DNA from: Tenacibaculum sp. M341
GTDB lineage: Bacteria > Bacteroidota > Bacteroidia > Flavobacteriales > Flavobacteriaceae
Length of the DNA stretch: 64,000 bases
Direction of reading: 5' to 3'
Assembly (NCBI RefSeq): GCF_004337695.1
Contig: NZ_SJXJ01000005.1
Span: forward strand, 124,001-188,000
A program made the position numbers and the translations under genes. The notes beneath the pieces were generated by a model. The model was not told the origin of the DNA and ran no database searches. It was given only the letters and a program-made list of their open reading frames with translations. Positions 18,476 to 28,215 of the stretch are shown piece after piece. Within the stretch, counting starts at the first letter, position 1; the number at the start of each line of letters is the position of its first letter.

Positions 18476-18817
18476 TTATAGTCCGTAAACAGATTCTTTA
18501 CCAAACTTTTTAGTTAAAAGATAGTAAACTGCCGCACGATACTTACTTCTTTCAGAAGTACCAATTTGCTCTAAAACTTCAGAGATAGCCTCATCTAATT
18601 TAGGACCATCCTCTAATCCTAATTTTTTAATTAAAAAGTTCTTCTTAACAGTTTCAAGTTCCTTTGCATCAGTTCCTGAAACAGTTTCAGCGTCTCTTTT
18701 GTAAATAGAAGGACCTAATCCTTTAGTAACGGCTGTCAATAAATCTGCATCAAAACTTATACCTTTATTATTCATAAAGTTTTTGTACAGTTCTACTTTT
18801 TCGTCGAATTTGCTCAT
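18476..18817 (-). CDS. DUF2853 family protein
   Basis: A 113-residue helical, charged, probably cytoplasmic protein that matches DUF2853 (family segments GPSIYKRDAETVS and SKYRAAVYYLLTKKFGK). Structures exist for the family but no function is established to my knowledge. It is a single gene with its promoter in the 200 bases before the TPR gene. Confidence 0.8.
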   Translation of the reverse strand: MSKFDEKVELYKNFMNNKGISFDADLLTAVTKGLGPSIYKRDAETVSGTDAKELETVKKNFLIKKLGLEDGPKLDEAISEVLEQIGTSERSKYRAAVYYLLTKKFGKESVYGL

Positions 18818-19017
18818 AATTTTTTAATATTAGTTAACTTGTGTCTTAAATGACGTTTCATCAAATATAAAAAATAATTATGTAAATCAGATTAATAAAA
18901 AGAATCAGTCTTACTAGGAATACTTTTGTTAATTATTTTGTTGAAAAATAAAAAATAAATCTGCGTAATAACAACGTTGATGTAGTAGATTTATATGGTA
19001 ATTCAAATTTCAAGTAT

Positions 19018-20382
19018 ATGTCTTTAGGAAAATTTGAGTCAATGTTAAAAACAAATAATGTTTATTTTTTTGATGCTACTGAATTTGAAAGTATTATACA
19101 GCATTATTTAAATATAGGGAAGCATTCTTTGGCAAAAAAAGCTATTCAATTAGGCTTAGAACAACACCCAAATAATATTGCTTTAACCTTGCTTAGGGTT
19201 GAAATATATATTTTTGAAGGTAAGTATGAGTCGGCAATAAGTTTGATAAATAAAATTGAGGCTATAGAACCAAATAATGACGAGGTTTTTATACAAAAGG
19301 CTACTATTTTATCAAAACATAAGAAGCATACAGAAGCTATAGGTATCTTAACGAAATCGTTAGAATTTGTTGAAGACCCTGTGGATGTATGGGCTATGAT
19401 TGGTATGGAGTATTTATACTTAAATGATTACGACAACGCTAGACTTAATTTTGCAAAATGTATTGATGTTGATTGTGAAGATTACTCTTCATTATACAAC
19501 GTTATTTATTGTTTTGAAATGCAAGAAGATTATGAGGCTTCAATAAGTTTTTTAAACAAGTACATTGATAGAAATCCATACAGTGAAGTTGCTTGGCATC
19601 AATTAGGAAAACAACATTTTGAATTAGAAAATTACGAGGAAGCTCTAAAAGCTTTTGAATATGCTGTACTAATTGATGAAACTTTTATAGGTGGATATTT
19701 AGAAAAGGCTAAAACCTTAGAGAAATTGTCGTCTTATGAAGAAGCGATAAAGAATTACCTTATAACTTTAGAATTAGATGATCCTACAGCTTATGTTTAT
19801 ATAAGAGTAGGTGAGTGTTATGAAAAATTAGAATCTAGAGGAACAGCTATTGAATATTATAAAAAAGCAGTATATGAGGATCCTTTATTAGACAGAGGGT
19901 GGTTGTTACTGACAAACTTGTATTGTGAAGCTGAAAATTATCATAAAGCAATTTATTACATTAATAAAGCGCTACAAATTGATGATACAAATCCTTTGTA
20001 TTGGAGAAAATACGCTGAAATTAATATACACCTAAATTTTTACGATGAAGCTATAAAAGCTTTCAAAACGTGTATTAATATTGGAGATAATGAACTCGAA
20101 GTATATTTAGGATTAGTTGATGTATTGTTATTTTTAGGTGATTATGAAGAATCTTTAGAGATTTTATTGAAAGCAAGAAGAACTTACAGAGAGTTTGCTG
20201 AAATAGAGTATCGTTTGTGTGGTATTTTTATAGTGCACAATAAAAGAGATTATGGGTTTCAACACTTAAGCAAAGGACTTCAAATTGATTATGAATCTCA
20301 TTATGTAATAAAAGATTTATTTCCTGCTGTATATAGAATACAAGAAGTACAAAGCTTTATAGAAGACTTTAAAAGTAGTTGA
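19018..20382 (+). CDS. Conserved TPR repeat protein
   Basis: A 454-residue cytoplasmic protein made almost wholly of tetratricopeptide repeats, about eleven to twelve in register, for example SEVAWHQLGKQHFELENYEE and DDPTAYVYIRVGECYEKL. There is no signal peptide or enzymatic domain. From memory, the opening MSLGKFESMLKTNN is highly conserved among Flavobacteriaceae, pointing to a core scaffold role. Its partner is unknown. No terminator directly follows; the next 1 kb is non-coding. Confidence 0.85.
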   Translation: MSLGKFESMLKTNNVYFFDATEFESIIQHYLNIGKHSLAKKAIQLGLEQHPNNIALTLLRVEIYIFEGKYESAISLINKIEAIEPNNDEVFIQKATILSKHKKHTEAIGILTKSLEFVEDPVDVWAMIGMEYLYLNDYDNARLNFAKCIDVDCEDYSSLYNVIYCFEMQEDYEASISFLNKYIDRNPYSEVAWHQLGKQHFELENYEEALKAFEYAVLIDETFIGGYLEKAKTLEKLSSYEEAIKNYLITLELDDPTAYVYIRVGECYEKLESRGTAIEYYKKAVYEDPLLDRGWLLLTNLYCEAENYHKAIYYINKALQIDDTNPLYWRKYAEINIHLNFYDEAIKAFKTCINIGDNELEVYLGLVDVLLFLGDYEESLEILLKARRTYREFAEIEYRLCGIFIVHNKRDYGFQHLSKGLQIDYESHYVIKDLFPAVYRIQEVQSFIEDFKSS

Positions 20383-20581
20383 TATTACAGCTACAGACCG
20401 TGTTTATTTGCATTTAAAAGAAAAAAGAAACAATTTTTTACAAGACATTTTATGTTTATTGTATAAAATGCTATGAAATCTACTCTTGCTTCTGTCAATT
20501 TTTTGTTAAAACTTTTTTCGTAGCAGTTAAATTTAATTACCCTGTAGAGGTAGTTAATAGGTTGTTATTTAGTGTTTTTGC
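20383..20581. other. Intergenic region before the repeat array
   Basis: About 200 bases between the TPR gene stop and the first repeat unit. It is AT-rich with no open frame, terminator or clear promoter that I can support. Confidence 0.4.
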
Positions 20582-20837
20582 TAATCGATATGCTATTGTT
20601 TTATCGAAGGAATCATTCATTCTATCTAATACTTACTAGTTTCACGTCGAAAAAAGAATAGTATCAGTCATATATATACGTACTTTTACACCACATAATG
20701 ATTTTAAATTGATTCAATTCAATTTATAAGATTTTTGTTTTTTCATTATTAAATCCGAAATTATTTATAATTGAAGGTTTTTTAAATTTATTTGGTTGAT
20801 TAAGGACCCTTTTACGCTCGTAAAAGGGTTCTCTTTT
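20582..20837 (+). repeat. Tandem non-coding unit C1
   Basis: First of three related units. It opens with TAATCGATA (20582-20590), contains TTTGGTTGATTAA (20791-20803) and ends with an intrinsic terminator with an 11-bp stem ACCCTTTTACG / CGTAAAAGGGT (20806-20829) and a T-rich tail. It is the most diverged copy in its central part. It has no open frame of note, and no consensus promoter. Confidence 0.6.
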
Positions 20838-20896
20838 TTACGTCAGTTTTTTAAGTTAAATACCAATCATATCATTAATCTAACATTTGAGGTCGT

Positions 20897-21138
20897 TAAT
20901 CGATATAAACAATAACGAATATCGATTTACTAAGGAATACTTGAGGAGTAAGTTGTAATTTTAAAATGTAGACGAGATTAAGTATATAGTTTTTTATAAA
21001 TAAAGAGAGTACTTAATTGTACTCTCGAATAATTTTCATTTTTTGAAATTTCCACTTCTACAAAGGAAATTTTTTTAGATTTATTTGGTTGATTAATGGA
21101 ACCCTTTTGTACCCCAATTGCAAAAGGGTTTTTATTTT
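20897..21138 (+). repeat. Tandem non-coding unit C2
   Basis: Second unit: TAATCGATA at 20897-20905, a hairpin GAGAGTAC / GTACTCTC at 21005-21026, a terminator-like hairpin AAATTTCC / GGAAATTT at 21046-21072, TTTGGTTGATTAA at 21084-21096 and a final terminator ACCCTTTTG / CAAAAGGGT at 21101-21129 with T5. The loop of the last hairpin contains ACCCCAATT, which also occurs in the corresponding loop of C3. Confidence 0.65.
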
Positions 21139-21233
21139 ATATGAATTAAAAGTTTTTTTATTTATGTAAAGCATTCGTCTACAGTTAAATGCAGTTAATC
21201 GATAGACCTGTTTAATAATATCTAAATTTATGA

Positions 21234-21262
21234 TTGAAAATCGAGAAATGATTCTATATTTG
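21234..21262 (+). promoter_or_regulatory. Consensus promoter of the C3 small RNA
   Basis: TTG at 21234-21236 and TATATTTG at 21255-21262 are 18 bp apart, an exact match to the Bacteroidetes promoter consensus. There is no open reading frame between it and the terminator ending at 21424. Confidence 0.8.
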
Positions 21263-21267
21263 TACCC

Positions 21268-21424
21268 CGCTTAACAGCGAGTTAAATAAGCACATAAAAG
21301 TACATTGTACACATGCAATAATATATTCATTCTTAATTCCCCAATTTTAAGAATTGAGTTTTTAGATTTATCTAAGTAAATGTTGGAAAGCCTTTTACAA
21401 CCCCAATTCGTAAAAGGTTTTTTT
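21268..21424 (+). ncRNA. Putative small RNA of about 155 nt
   Basis: The interval runs from the expected start just after the TATATTTG box to a strong intrinsic terminator. It has no credible open frame, contains three local hairpins and is related to C2 upstream. It may belong to a known Flavobacteria RNA family (6S-Flavo or Flavo-1 are candidates by lineage only); I could not match it by eye. Confidence 0.6.
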
Positions 21425-21445
21425 ATGCGCTAAATTTAAATTTGA

Positions 21446-23509
21446 TTATTTAATACACCTATTACTAAAGTACCATTTAAGCCTAATACCAATTTCTGTA
21501 AATGTAAAACCTGCCACAGTTGCAGAAGCAATATTCGTATGATTGCCGAAGATGTTCATTAAAAAGTCTTCCGAAAATTTATAGCCTAATTTAGCATTTA
21601 ACCTATAAGTAAATTGACCATCATTAGTTTCAATTTTTTGAATACCTGTAGCTGCATTGGCACTATAAAACCAGTTTTTGACTTTGGTAGTTTGTTCGTT
21701 TTTTAATAATTCTAAAAATATTTCAAAATTATTGAAAGAACTTGGACTAAAGTAAATAGTTGGGTTTTGAATAGAGAATGTTATGTATTGATAATTTATA
21801 CCTCCTTTTAAAGTAGGTTCCGAAAGGAAGTTATAATACAGTGAAGAGAAAAATAAGTTTCTTTGATTTCCATCACTTAAATTGGTTAAAAAGTATTGAT
21901 TATACCATCCTAAATTAAAAGTAGTACTAATGTTGTAATTCACAAAATAATGATCATTCACAAGCTTTCTATCTAAAAGGTCAACATTAAAATCTTCTAA
22001 TTTTCTTTGAAAACCAAACTCTAAATTTTGAAGTCTAAAAGGTTTGGTGATTAATTTTGCTAAAATTGAAAACTGATTATAATCTCGATCAATAGATGAA
22101 ACAGCATTGAAGCCCAGATTAGATTCAAAATTAAGATTTGGAATTAATTGATAATTAATTCCAAATTGAAAACCTTTTAAAGAAGCTTCTGTGTTTGCTG
22201 CTGTATTTTCCGTTTTTCTATAAGTAAAATTACCTTTTATAGTAAGTTTTTTATTTAAAGGATATTTAACACTTGTATTACTAGTAAATGAAGTGTTATT
22301 TCCATTATCAAAACTATAACTAGCTTTTTCCTCTAAAAAAGGGAAAAAATAACGTTGAAACTTTTTTCGAGTAGCTAATACATCAGGCTGCGTAGGAAAT
22401 ACTTTTAAGGTTGTTTCTAAAGCATCAAAAGCTTTATCAAAATCATTGTTAGCAAAATAAGCATTGGTAATACCTAAGTTTCCATCAAATGACTTTTTAT
22501 CATTGTCGAGTATTTTATTATAAGAAACGGTACTTTTTTTAAAGCCCCCTTTATAAGTATTCAATGTAGCTTCTAAAGAATGAACCCAGTTTTCATTATC
22601 GTATTCATTATGTAATTGTTTTATTATTTTTTCAGCTTTAGCATATTTCTTATTCCAAATTAAAGCTTGAACGTATCTTTCTGTGGCTAAAACTTTTAAA
22701 GGAGCATTGCCTGTTGAGTCAATTTCTATTAAAGCTTTATTAGCTATTTTTAATGCATCCTTATCTTTTTTCTGTAAATGCGATACCAACGAAAGTCCTA
22801 TTAAAGAATAGATTTTTGAATCTTTTGCATTATTCATTTCTGAATATACTTCTTTCACTTTTTCATATTCCTTTTCAGCAAGGAAAATATTGGCTTTAAG
22901 TTGCAAAGTTTCTTTGTCTAAAGGAAAGTCTTTTAAATTGTCTTCTAATAGCGCTAGCGCTTTTTCTATTTGTTTTTCTTTAGAAAGTTGATTAGCATAC
23001 CCAAGTCTAATGTATTTCCTAGAAATTAAAGCACTACCATTTCCAGGAGATACTTCAAGAGCTTTATTAACATACACTAAAGCATCTTTATATTCTTTTA
23101 AGTTAGATAGTGTGTTGGCATATCCTAAAAGAGCATTAAAACTTGTTGGATTCTCTTTAAGAAGTTTTTGGTAGTATTCTTTAGCAATCTTAAAGTTCTT
23201 TCCCCAAAGTAAAGATTCAGCATAATTTAATTTTATTTCAAAATCATTTGGATACTCAGATAAAAGCTCTATAAAAAGAGCGGTAGCTTCTTTAGTACTA
23301 TCAGTTAAACCCAATGCTCTTCCATAACATATTTTAGCGGTTTTATTGTTTGGTTCTTTAGAAAGCACATCTTTAAAGAAAGAACGAGCACTTTTAAAGT
23401 TTCCGTTTTCTAATAATTTAAAACCTTTATCCATTTTAATTTGAGCAATGGCAATAGTTGAAAAAAGAAAGGTGAAAAAAACAAAAAGATGATATCGGAG
23501 GTTATTCAT
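21446..23509 (-). CDS. TPR / outer-membrane beta-barrel protein
   Basis: A 687-residue exported protein: signal peptide ending TIAIAQ (residue 23), about ten TPR-like repeats at 25-390, then a C-terminal region of about 290 residues built from alternating amphipathic strands and ending in an aromatic-rich strand (IRLKWYF). This is the layout of polysaccharide export proteins such as PgaA, BcsC and PelB. It is divergent from a MOP flippase and a glycosyltransferase, which supports a role as the outer-membrane exit of an exopolysaccharide. It could also be a general TPR-porin. Confidence 0.7.
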   Translation of the reverse strand: MNNLRYHLFVFFTFLFSTIAIAQIKMDKGFKLLENGNFKSARSFFKDVLSKEPNNKTAKICYGRALGLTDSTKEATALFIELLSEYPNDFEIKLNYAESLLWGKNFKIAKEYYQKLLKENPTSFNALLGYANTLSNLKEYKDALVYVNKALEVSPGNGSALISRKYIRLGYANQLSKEKQIEKALALLEDNLKDFPLDKETLQLKANIFLAEKEYEKVKEVYSEMNNAKDSKIYSLIGLSLVSHLQKKDKDALKIANKALIEIDSTGNAPLKVLATERYVQALIWNKKYAKAEKIIKQLHNEYDNENWVHSLEATLNTYKGGFKKSTVSYNKILDNDKKSFDGNLGITNAYFANNDFDKAFDALETTLKVFPTQPDVLATRKKFQRYFFPFLEEKASYSFDNGNNTSFTSNTSVKYPLNKKLTIKGNFTYRKTENTAANTEASLKGFQFGINYQLIPNLNFESNLGFNAVSSIDRDYNQFSILAKLITKPFRLQNLEFGFQRKLEDFNVDLLDRKLVNDHYFVNYNISTTFNLGWYNQYFLTNLSDGNQRNLFFSSLYYNFLSEPTLKGGINYQYITFSIQNPTIYFSPSSFNNFEIFLELLKNEQTTKVKNWFYSANAATGIQKIETNDGQFTYRLNAKLGYKFSEDFLMNIFGNHTNIASATVAGFTFTEIGIRLKWYFSNRCIK

Positions 23510-23669
23510 ATAAAAATGAAATTTAATAAAAGAACAATTACCCTAAATATACCTTTATAAACTGAATTAAAATAAGTTATTTTAAAAATATTTTCAGATG
23601 CTTTTAAAAAATGTGTAAATTACGTAGTGAAGAATACAGACTTTTAAAAATGTATAAATAGTAAATAAA

Positions 23670-24899
23670 TTGAATTTATTTAAACGAAAAAAATTATCCT
23701 CCGAACAAGTATTTATGTTAAGCGCGCTTATAGTAAATGCAGGTAACTACCTATACAATTTAATAGTTGGTAGGTTGTTAGGTCCCAAAGAGTTTGCAGA
23801 TGCTGCAATTTTAATCACCTTTTTATTGGTATTGTCTTTTTTAGCGATGACATTTCAGCTTGTTACCGCTAAATATGTAGTGTTTTTTGAAGATTCCGTA
23901 ATTCAGTCACTTTTAAATTTTATTGTTAAAAGATCTCTGTTTTTCGGAATATTATTAGGAATCATCATAATAATATCCGCAGGTTTTTTCCAAAGTGTAT
24001 TTAATACCAGTACCTCCAGTATGTTTGTGATTTTTGGTATTGGAGTTCCTATTTATTTTTTGATGAGTGTGAATAGAGGAGCATTTCAAGGAAAAAAACA
24101 ATTTGTAAAGCTGTCAATAACCTATCAAGCAGAAATGATTAGTAGGTTAATTATAACCTTACTGTTACTTTATTTCTTGAAGATCGAATCTTCAGTGCTG
24201 ATAGCTACAGGAATCTTTATTTCTCTTTTGTGTAGTTTATATCCTTTTAACTTAAAAAATGAGTCCGTTATTCAGCCATTAAATGATTATCACAGAGGAC
24301 TTTTGTTTAAGTTTTTCTTGCTAACTGCATTTTATGAGTGTACCCAAATTATTATCAATAACAGTGATATTCTTTTAGTAAAACATTATTTTGATAATTA
24401 TCAAGCAGGTTTATATGCATCATTAGCACTAATAGGTAGAGTTGTGTATTTCATAGCATGGATGTTTGTAATGTTATTATTACCGGCTGTAGTGAATAAA
24501 GAAAAAGAAGGACTTCCTCATGGAAACGTCCTACTTAAATATGTTGGATATATTAGTTTATTATCAGTAACTATTGTTTTAACAAGTTATTTATTTCCAG
24601 AGTTAGTAGTACGTATTTTATTTGGAGAAGCATATTTAGAAATTGCACCGCTTTTATGGCAATATGCTTTAGCAACCTCAATCTTTGCTATATCTAATGT
24701 ATTCGCATACTATTATTTATCAATAGATGAATACATACCAGTGGTTATAACAGGTGTATTAGGACTAACGCAGGTGTTATTAATTGTTTTTTTTCATGAT
24801 AGTTTACAACAAATAGTTATTATGCAAATAATAGCAATGTCTATATTATTAATAGTTCAATTATTTTTCTTCTTTTACTCGACACAAAAAAGAGGGTGA
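23670..24899 (+). CDS. MOP-family polysaccharide flippase
   Basis: A 409-residue integral membrane protein with about 12 hydrophobic segments, of the oligosaccharide/polysaccharide flippase group of the MOP superfamily (NAGNYLYNLIVGRLLGPKEF near the N-terminus; NRGAFQGKKQF in the middle is typical of these and PelG-like proteins). The start is a TTG at 23670; the next ATG, at 23715, would cut into the first conserved segment. It is divergent from the TPR-barrel gene and followed by a glycosyltransferase. Confidence 0.75.
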   Translation: MNLFKRKKLSSEQVFMLSALIVNAGNYLYNLIVGRLLGPKEFADAAILITFLLVLSFLAMTFQLVTAKYVVFFEDSVIQSLLNFIVKRSLFFGILLGIIIIISAGFFQSVFNTSTSSMFVIFGIGVPIYFLMSVNRGAFQGKKQFVKLSITYQAEMISRLIITLLLLYFLKIESSVLIATGIFISLLCSLYPFNLKNESVIQPLNDYHRGLLFKFFLLTAFYECTQIIINNSDILLVKHYFDNYQAGLYASLALIGRVVYFIAWMFVMLLLPAVVNKEKEGLPHGNVLLKYVGYISLLSVTIVLTSYLFPELVVRILFGEAYLEIAPLLWQYALATSIFAISNVFAYYYLSIDEYIPVVITGVLGLTQVLLIVFFHDSLQQIVIMQIIAMSILLIVQLFFFFYSTQKRG

Positions 24900-25007
24900 T
24901 CTACAGATACTTGTATTTTATCATTAGTTTTTTGATTTATGGTAGTTTAAGTTTTTGATTTTTAGTTGAATAAGCTTATATTTAAGGTTAAATACAAAAT
25001 AGACCTT

Positions 25008-26204
25008 ATGAAATTAGCAATTGTTACCGCATTTCCCCCAAGTAAAGTAACATTAAATGAATATGGATATCATTTAGTGAAACAATTCAGAATGAAACAA
25101 GCAGTTGAAGAAATTATTCTATTAGTAGATGAAAATACTTCAGCAGAAGATGTACATTTTGAAGAGGATGGGTGCAAGATTACTGTTAAAAACTGTTGGA
25201 AGTTCAACAGCTATAAAAATATAATTACTTTAAACAAAGCCTTAAATGCAACGAAGCCAGATGCTGTATTATTTAATTTACAGTTTTTAAAATTTGGAGA
25301 TAAAAAAGTTCCGGCTGCTTTAGGATTAATGTTACCTTATTTATGCAAACTAAAAAAAATACCTACAATTGTTTTATTGCATAATATTTTAGAGCAGGTA
25401 GATTTAAATAGTGCTGGATTTACAAAAAATAAATTACTACAAAAAACTTACGGATTTATAGGGACGGTGTTAACTCGTTTTTTACTGAAAGCAGATTATG
25501 TTGCTGTTACCATTCAGAAATTTGTGAATACACTTCGTGAAAAATATAAAACAGATAAAGTTGTTTTAATTCCTCATGGAACTTTCGAAATGCCACCAGA
25601 GCCTGATTTTTCATTACCAGCAGGACCAAAACAAATAATGGCTTTTGGTAAGTTTGGTACTTACAAAAGAGTAGAAGTAATGATTGAAGCAGTAGAAGAA
25701 ATTAGAAAAACTTCTTCAGAGGATTTAGCAATAGTTATTGCAGGAACTGATAGTCCTAATACTCCAGGTTATTTAGATGAAATGAAAGAAAAGTACAAAC
25801 ATGTAAAAGGTCTTCGTTTTACTGGGTATGTAGAAGAAGAGGATGTACCTGTAATTTTCGGAGAAAGTACAGTTGTTGTTTTTCCGTACACTTCTACAAC
25901 AGGAAGTTCAGGAGTTTTACATCAGGCAGGGAGTTATGGTAAAGCGGTAGTGATGCCTAATTTAGGAGATTTAACAGATTTAATTCAAGATGAAGGATAC
26001 AGAGGTGAGTTTTTTATGCCAGATGATGTGAGTTCATTAGCAAAAGCAATAGAGAAAATAATTACAGATGATGTGTATCGATTATCATTGGCAAAAGCAA
26101 ATTATAAAGCGGCAGCGTCTTTACCAATGTCAGAAATAGCTGAAATGTATTTACAATATTTTGAAAAACTGATGCCACAAAACTTATCTGTAGTTGATGT
26201 GTAG
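25008..26204 (+). CDS. Glycosyltransferase, GT4/GT-B type
   Basis: A 398-residue cytoplasmic GT-B glycosyltransferase. The N-terminal Rossmann half starts MKLAIVTAFPPSKVTLNEYG. The C-terminal half has FGKFGTYKRVEVMIEA and the donor-binding segment STTGSSGVLHQAGSYGKAVV. ATG at 25008 is chosen over an upstream TTG at 24966 because the family starts at KLAIV. It probably acts with the flippase and the divergent TPR-barrel protein in making or modifying an exported polysaccharide; the sugar is unknown. Confidence 0.8.
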   Translation: MKLAIVTAFPPSKVTLNEYGYHLVKQFRMKQAVEEIILLVDENTSAEDVHFEEDGCKITVKNCWKFNSYKNIITLNKALNATKPDAVLFNLQFLKFGDKKVPAALGLMLPYLCKLKKIPTIVLLHNILEQVDLNSAGFTKNKLLQKTYGFIGTVLTRFLLKADYVAVTIQKFVNTLREKYKTDKVVLIPHGTFEMPPEPDFSLPAGPKQIMAFGKFGTYKRVEVMIEAVEEIRKTSSEDLAIVIAGTDSPNTPGYLDEMKEKYKHVKGLRFTGYVEEEDVPVIFGESTVVVFPYTSTTGSSGVLHQAGSYGKAVVMPNLGDLTDLIQDEGYRGEFFMPDDVSSLAKAIEKIITDDVYRLSLAKANYKAAASLPMSEIAEMYLQYFEKLMPQNLSVVDV

Positions 26205-26235
26205 CATATCTTAAAATATAAAAATAGTCATTATT

Positions 26236-26275
26236 AAAAAGGCATAGAGATTTCAAATCTCTATGCCTTTTTAAA
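26236..26275. terminator. Intrinsic terminator after the glycosyltransferase
   Basis: An 18-bp perfect stem from 26236 to 26272 (core GGCATAGAGATTT / AAATCTCTATGCC) with a single-base loop, A5 before and T5 after. Confidence 0.9.
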
Positions 26276-26409
26276 TGTTCCAAAGTTAAATTTGTTAGAA
26301 TGTTATTTTAAATAAAACATTAAAAAGAAAACTGTGTGAAAATTTCAAAGTTCATTACAGCAAAATAAAAAATTGTAATTTTAACTCAATTAAACCATTA
26401 AACTTTAAA

Positions 26410-27843
26410 ATGAATAAACTACTAGCACTTTTAAGCTGTTCTATAGTTTTATTTTCTTGCGGAAATAAAAAAGAACCAAAGTCTATTAATAACGGATTAT
26501 CATCCGAAGAAAGGAAAGACAGTACCAATATAAAACATTTATTTAATGCTGCTTTAACAGAAGGAAAATCTTACGAATGGTTAAGAGATTTAACGCAAAA
26601 TATTGGAGGTCGTTTATCTGGATCACCAGAAGCGGCTAAAGCTGTTATTTGGGGAGAAAAGTTAATGAAAGATGTAGGACTAGATTCTGTGTGGCTGCAA
26701 CCTGTAATGGTTCCACATTGGGTACGTGGAGAAAAAGAAGAAGCGTATTATACAGTTAATGGAGAACAAAAGCAAGTAGCAATTTGTGCTTTAGGTTTTT
26801 CTGTAGCTACGCCAGAAAACGGAATTACGGGTGAAGTAATAGAAGTGAAAAGTATAAAAGAAGCAGAAGCTTTAGGAGATAAACTTAAAGACAAAATAGT
26901 GTTTTTTAATGGGGCTTTTGATGAAACATTAATCAATACATTCCAAGCCTACGGAGGTTGTGTTGGACAACGTTTTTCAGGAGCAAGAGTTTCTGGTCAG
27001 TTTGGAGCAAAAGGAGTAATTGTTCGTTCTATGACCAACGGAATTAATGATTATCCACATACAGGTTCTATGGGATATGGAGATATTCCAAAAGAACAAT
27101 ACATACCTGCAGCGGCAATAAGTAGTAAAGCTGCGGAAAATTTAAGTGCCGATTTAAAAGTAAATCCGAATTTACAATTTTACTTTAAGCAAAGTTGCAA
27201 AACATTACCAGATGCACCATCACACAATGTAGTAGGAGAGATAAAAGGTACTAAAAATCCAGAAAAGATTATCGTAGTTGGAGGTCATTTAGATTCTTGG
27301 GATTTAGGGGAAGGAGCACATGACGATGGAACAGGTGTGGTACAATCTTTAGAAGTAGCATATTTATTCAAAAAGAACAATATAAAACCTAAAAATACTA
27401 TTCGTATTGTATTTTTTATGAATGAAGAAAATGGGACTCGCGGAGCTAAAAAATATGCTGAGTTAGCAAAATTAAATAACGAAATTCATGTTGCAGGTTT
27501 AGAAAGCGATGCTGGTGGACACACACCTAGAGGTTTTTCTATTGATGCGAATGGTAAAAACACCAAGTTGGTAAAAAGTTGGAAGAAATTGTTAGCGCCT
27601 TATGGATTACATGATTTAATCAAAGGAGGAAGTGGAGCAGACATTTCACCTTTAAAAGATGATCATGTAACTTTAGTAGGATACAGACCAGATAGTCAAC
27701 GTTATTTTGATTATCACCACACATCAACAGATACGTTTGATAAAGTAAATAAAAGAGAATTAGAGTTAGGAAGTGCTTCTATGGCAAGTTTAGTATATCT
27801 AATGGATCGTTACTTATATACAAACGAAGAGGTAAAACCATAA
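26410..27843 (+). CDS. M28-family metallopeptidase lipoprotein
   Basis: A 477-residue lipoprotein (signal ending VLFSCGN) of the M28 peptidase family, similar to carboxypeptidase Q/PGCP-like enzymes. A PA domain insertion lies at about 130-260. The two-zinc site is visible as GGHLDSWD, HDDGTG, NEENG with the catalytic Glu, ESDAGG and HHTSTDT. It probably trims peptides at the cell surface or in the periplasm. The stop is followed after one base by the DoxX gene, so it leads a co-transcribed run of five genes. Confidence 0.9.
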   Translation: MNKLLALLSCSIVLFSCGNKKEPKSINNGLSSEERKDSTNIKHLFNAALTEGKSYEWLRDLTQNIGGRLSGSPEAAKAVIWGEKLMKDVGLDSVWLQPVMVPHWVRGEKEEAYYTVNGEQKQVAICALGFSVATPENGITGEVIEVKSIKEAEALGDKLKDKIVFFNGAFDETLINTFQAYGGCVGQRFSGARVSGQFGAKGVIVRSMTNGINDYPHTGSMGYGDIPKEQYIPAAAISSKAAENLSADLKVNPNLQFYFKQSCKTLPDAPSHNVVGEIKGTKNPEKIIVVGGHLDSWDLGEGAHDDGTGVVQSLEVAYLFKKNNIKPKNTIRIVFFMNEENGTRGAKKYAELAKLNNEIHVAGLESDAGGHTPRGFSIDANGKNTKLVKSWKKLLAPYGLHDLIKGGSGADISPLKDDHVTLVGYRPDSQRYFDYHHTSTDTFDKVNKRELELGSASMASLVYLMDRYLYTNEEVKP

Positions 27844-27844
27844 C

Positions 27845-28210
27845 ATGGAAACAATATTTTTGTATTCAAGGTTTCTTATGGCTGCTATGTTTGTAGCTAT
27901 TGGATTTCATCATTTTTATAAGCCAAAATTTTATTATCCAATCATACCAGCTTTTTTTCCAAAGCTTTTTGTGACTTATGTTTCTGGGGTAATAGAAATA
28001 ATTATAGGAATAGGATTGTGTATTCCAAGTTATCAGAAATACGCAGCTTTAGGAATGGCTTTGCTTATGGTTGCATTTTTACCATTACATATTTGGGATA
28101 TTACGAGAGAAAAACCAGCAATGAAAACAACAAAAGGAGCCTACATCAGGCTTGTTATTCAGTTTGTTTTAATTGCATGGGGATACTTCTTATTTAAAAA
28201 ACTAAATTAA
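27845..28210 (+). CDS. DoxX-like membrane protein
   Basis: A 121-residue protein with four hydrophobic helices and the DoxX/DoxD-type segment FVAIGFHHFYKP, also called DoxX-like or MauE/DoxX. No catalytic activity is established for stand-alone members. It begins one base after the peptidase stop codon and five bases before the amidohydrolase gene. Confidence 0.75.
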   Translation: METIFLYSRFLMAAMFVAIGFHHFYKPKFYYPIIPAFFPKLFVTYVSGVIEIIIGIGLCIPSYQKYAALGMALLMVAFLPLHIWDITREKPAMKTTKGAYIRLVIQFVLIAWGYFLFKKLN

Positions 28211-28215
28211 CTTAA

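Larger units (their letters stand above)
21196..21424 (+). repeat. Tandem non-coding unit C3
   Basis: Third unit: TAATCGATA at 21196-21204, GTAC-ATT-GTAC at 21300-21310, hairpin ATTCTTAA / TTAAGAAT near 21330-21355, a degenerate TTTAGATTTAT segment and the terminator CCTTTTAC / GTAAAAGG (21391-21417) with T7. Element order and spacing match C2, so the units arose by duplication. Confidence 0.65.

Noticed and set aside
20582..21424. CRISPR array or integron cassette array
   Set aside because: Units are about 300 bp, imperfect, only three in number and have terminators; there are no cas genes, integrase or cassette ORFs.
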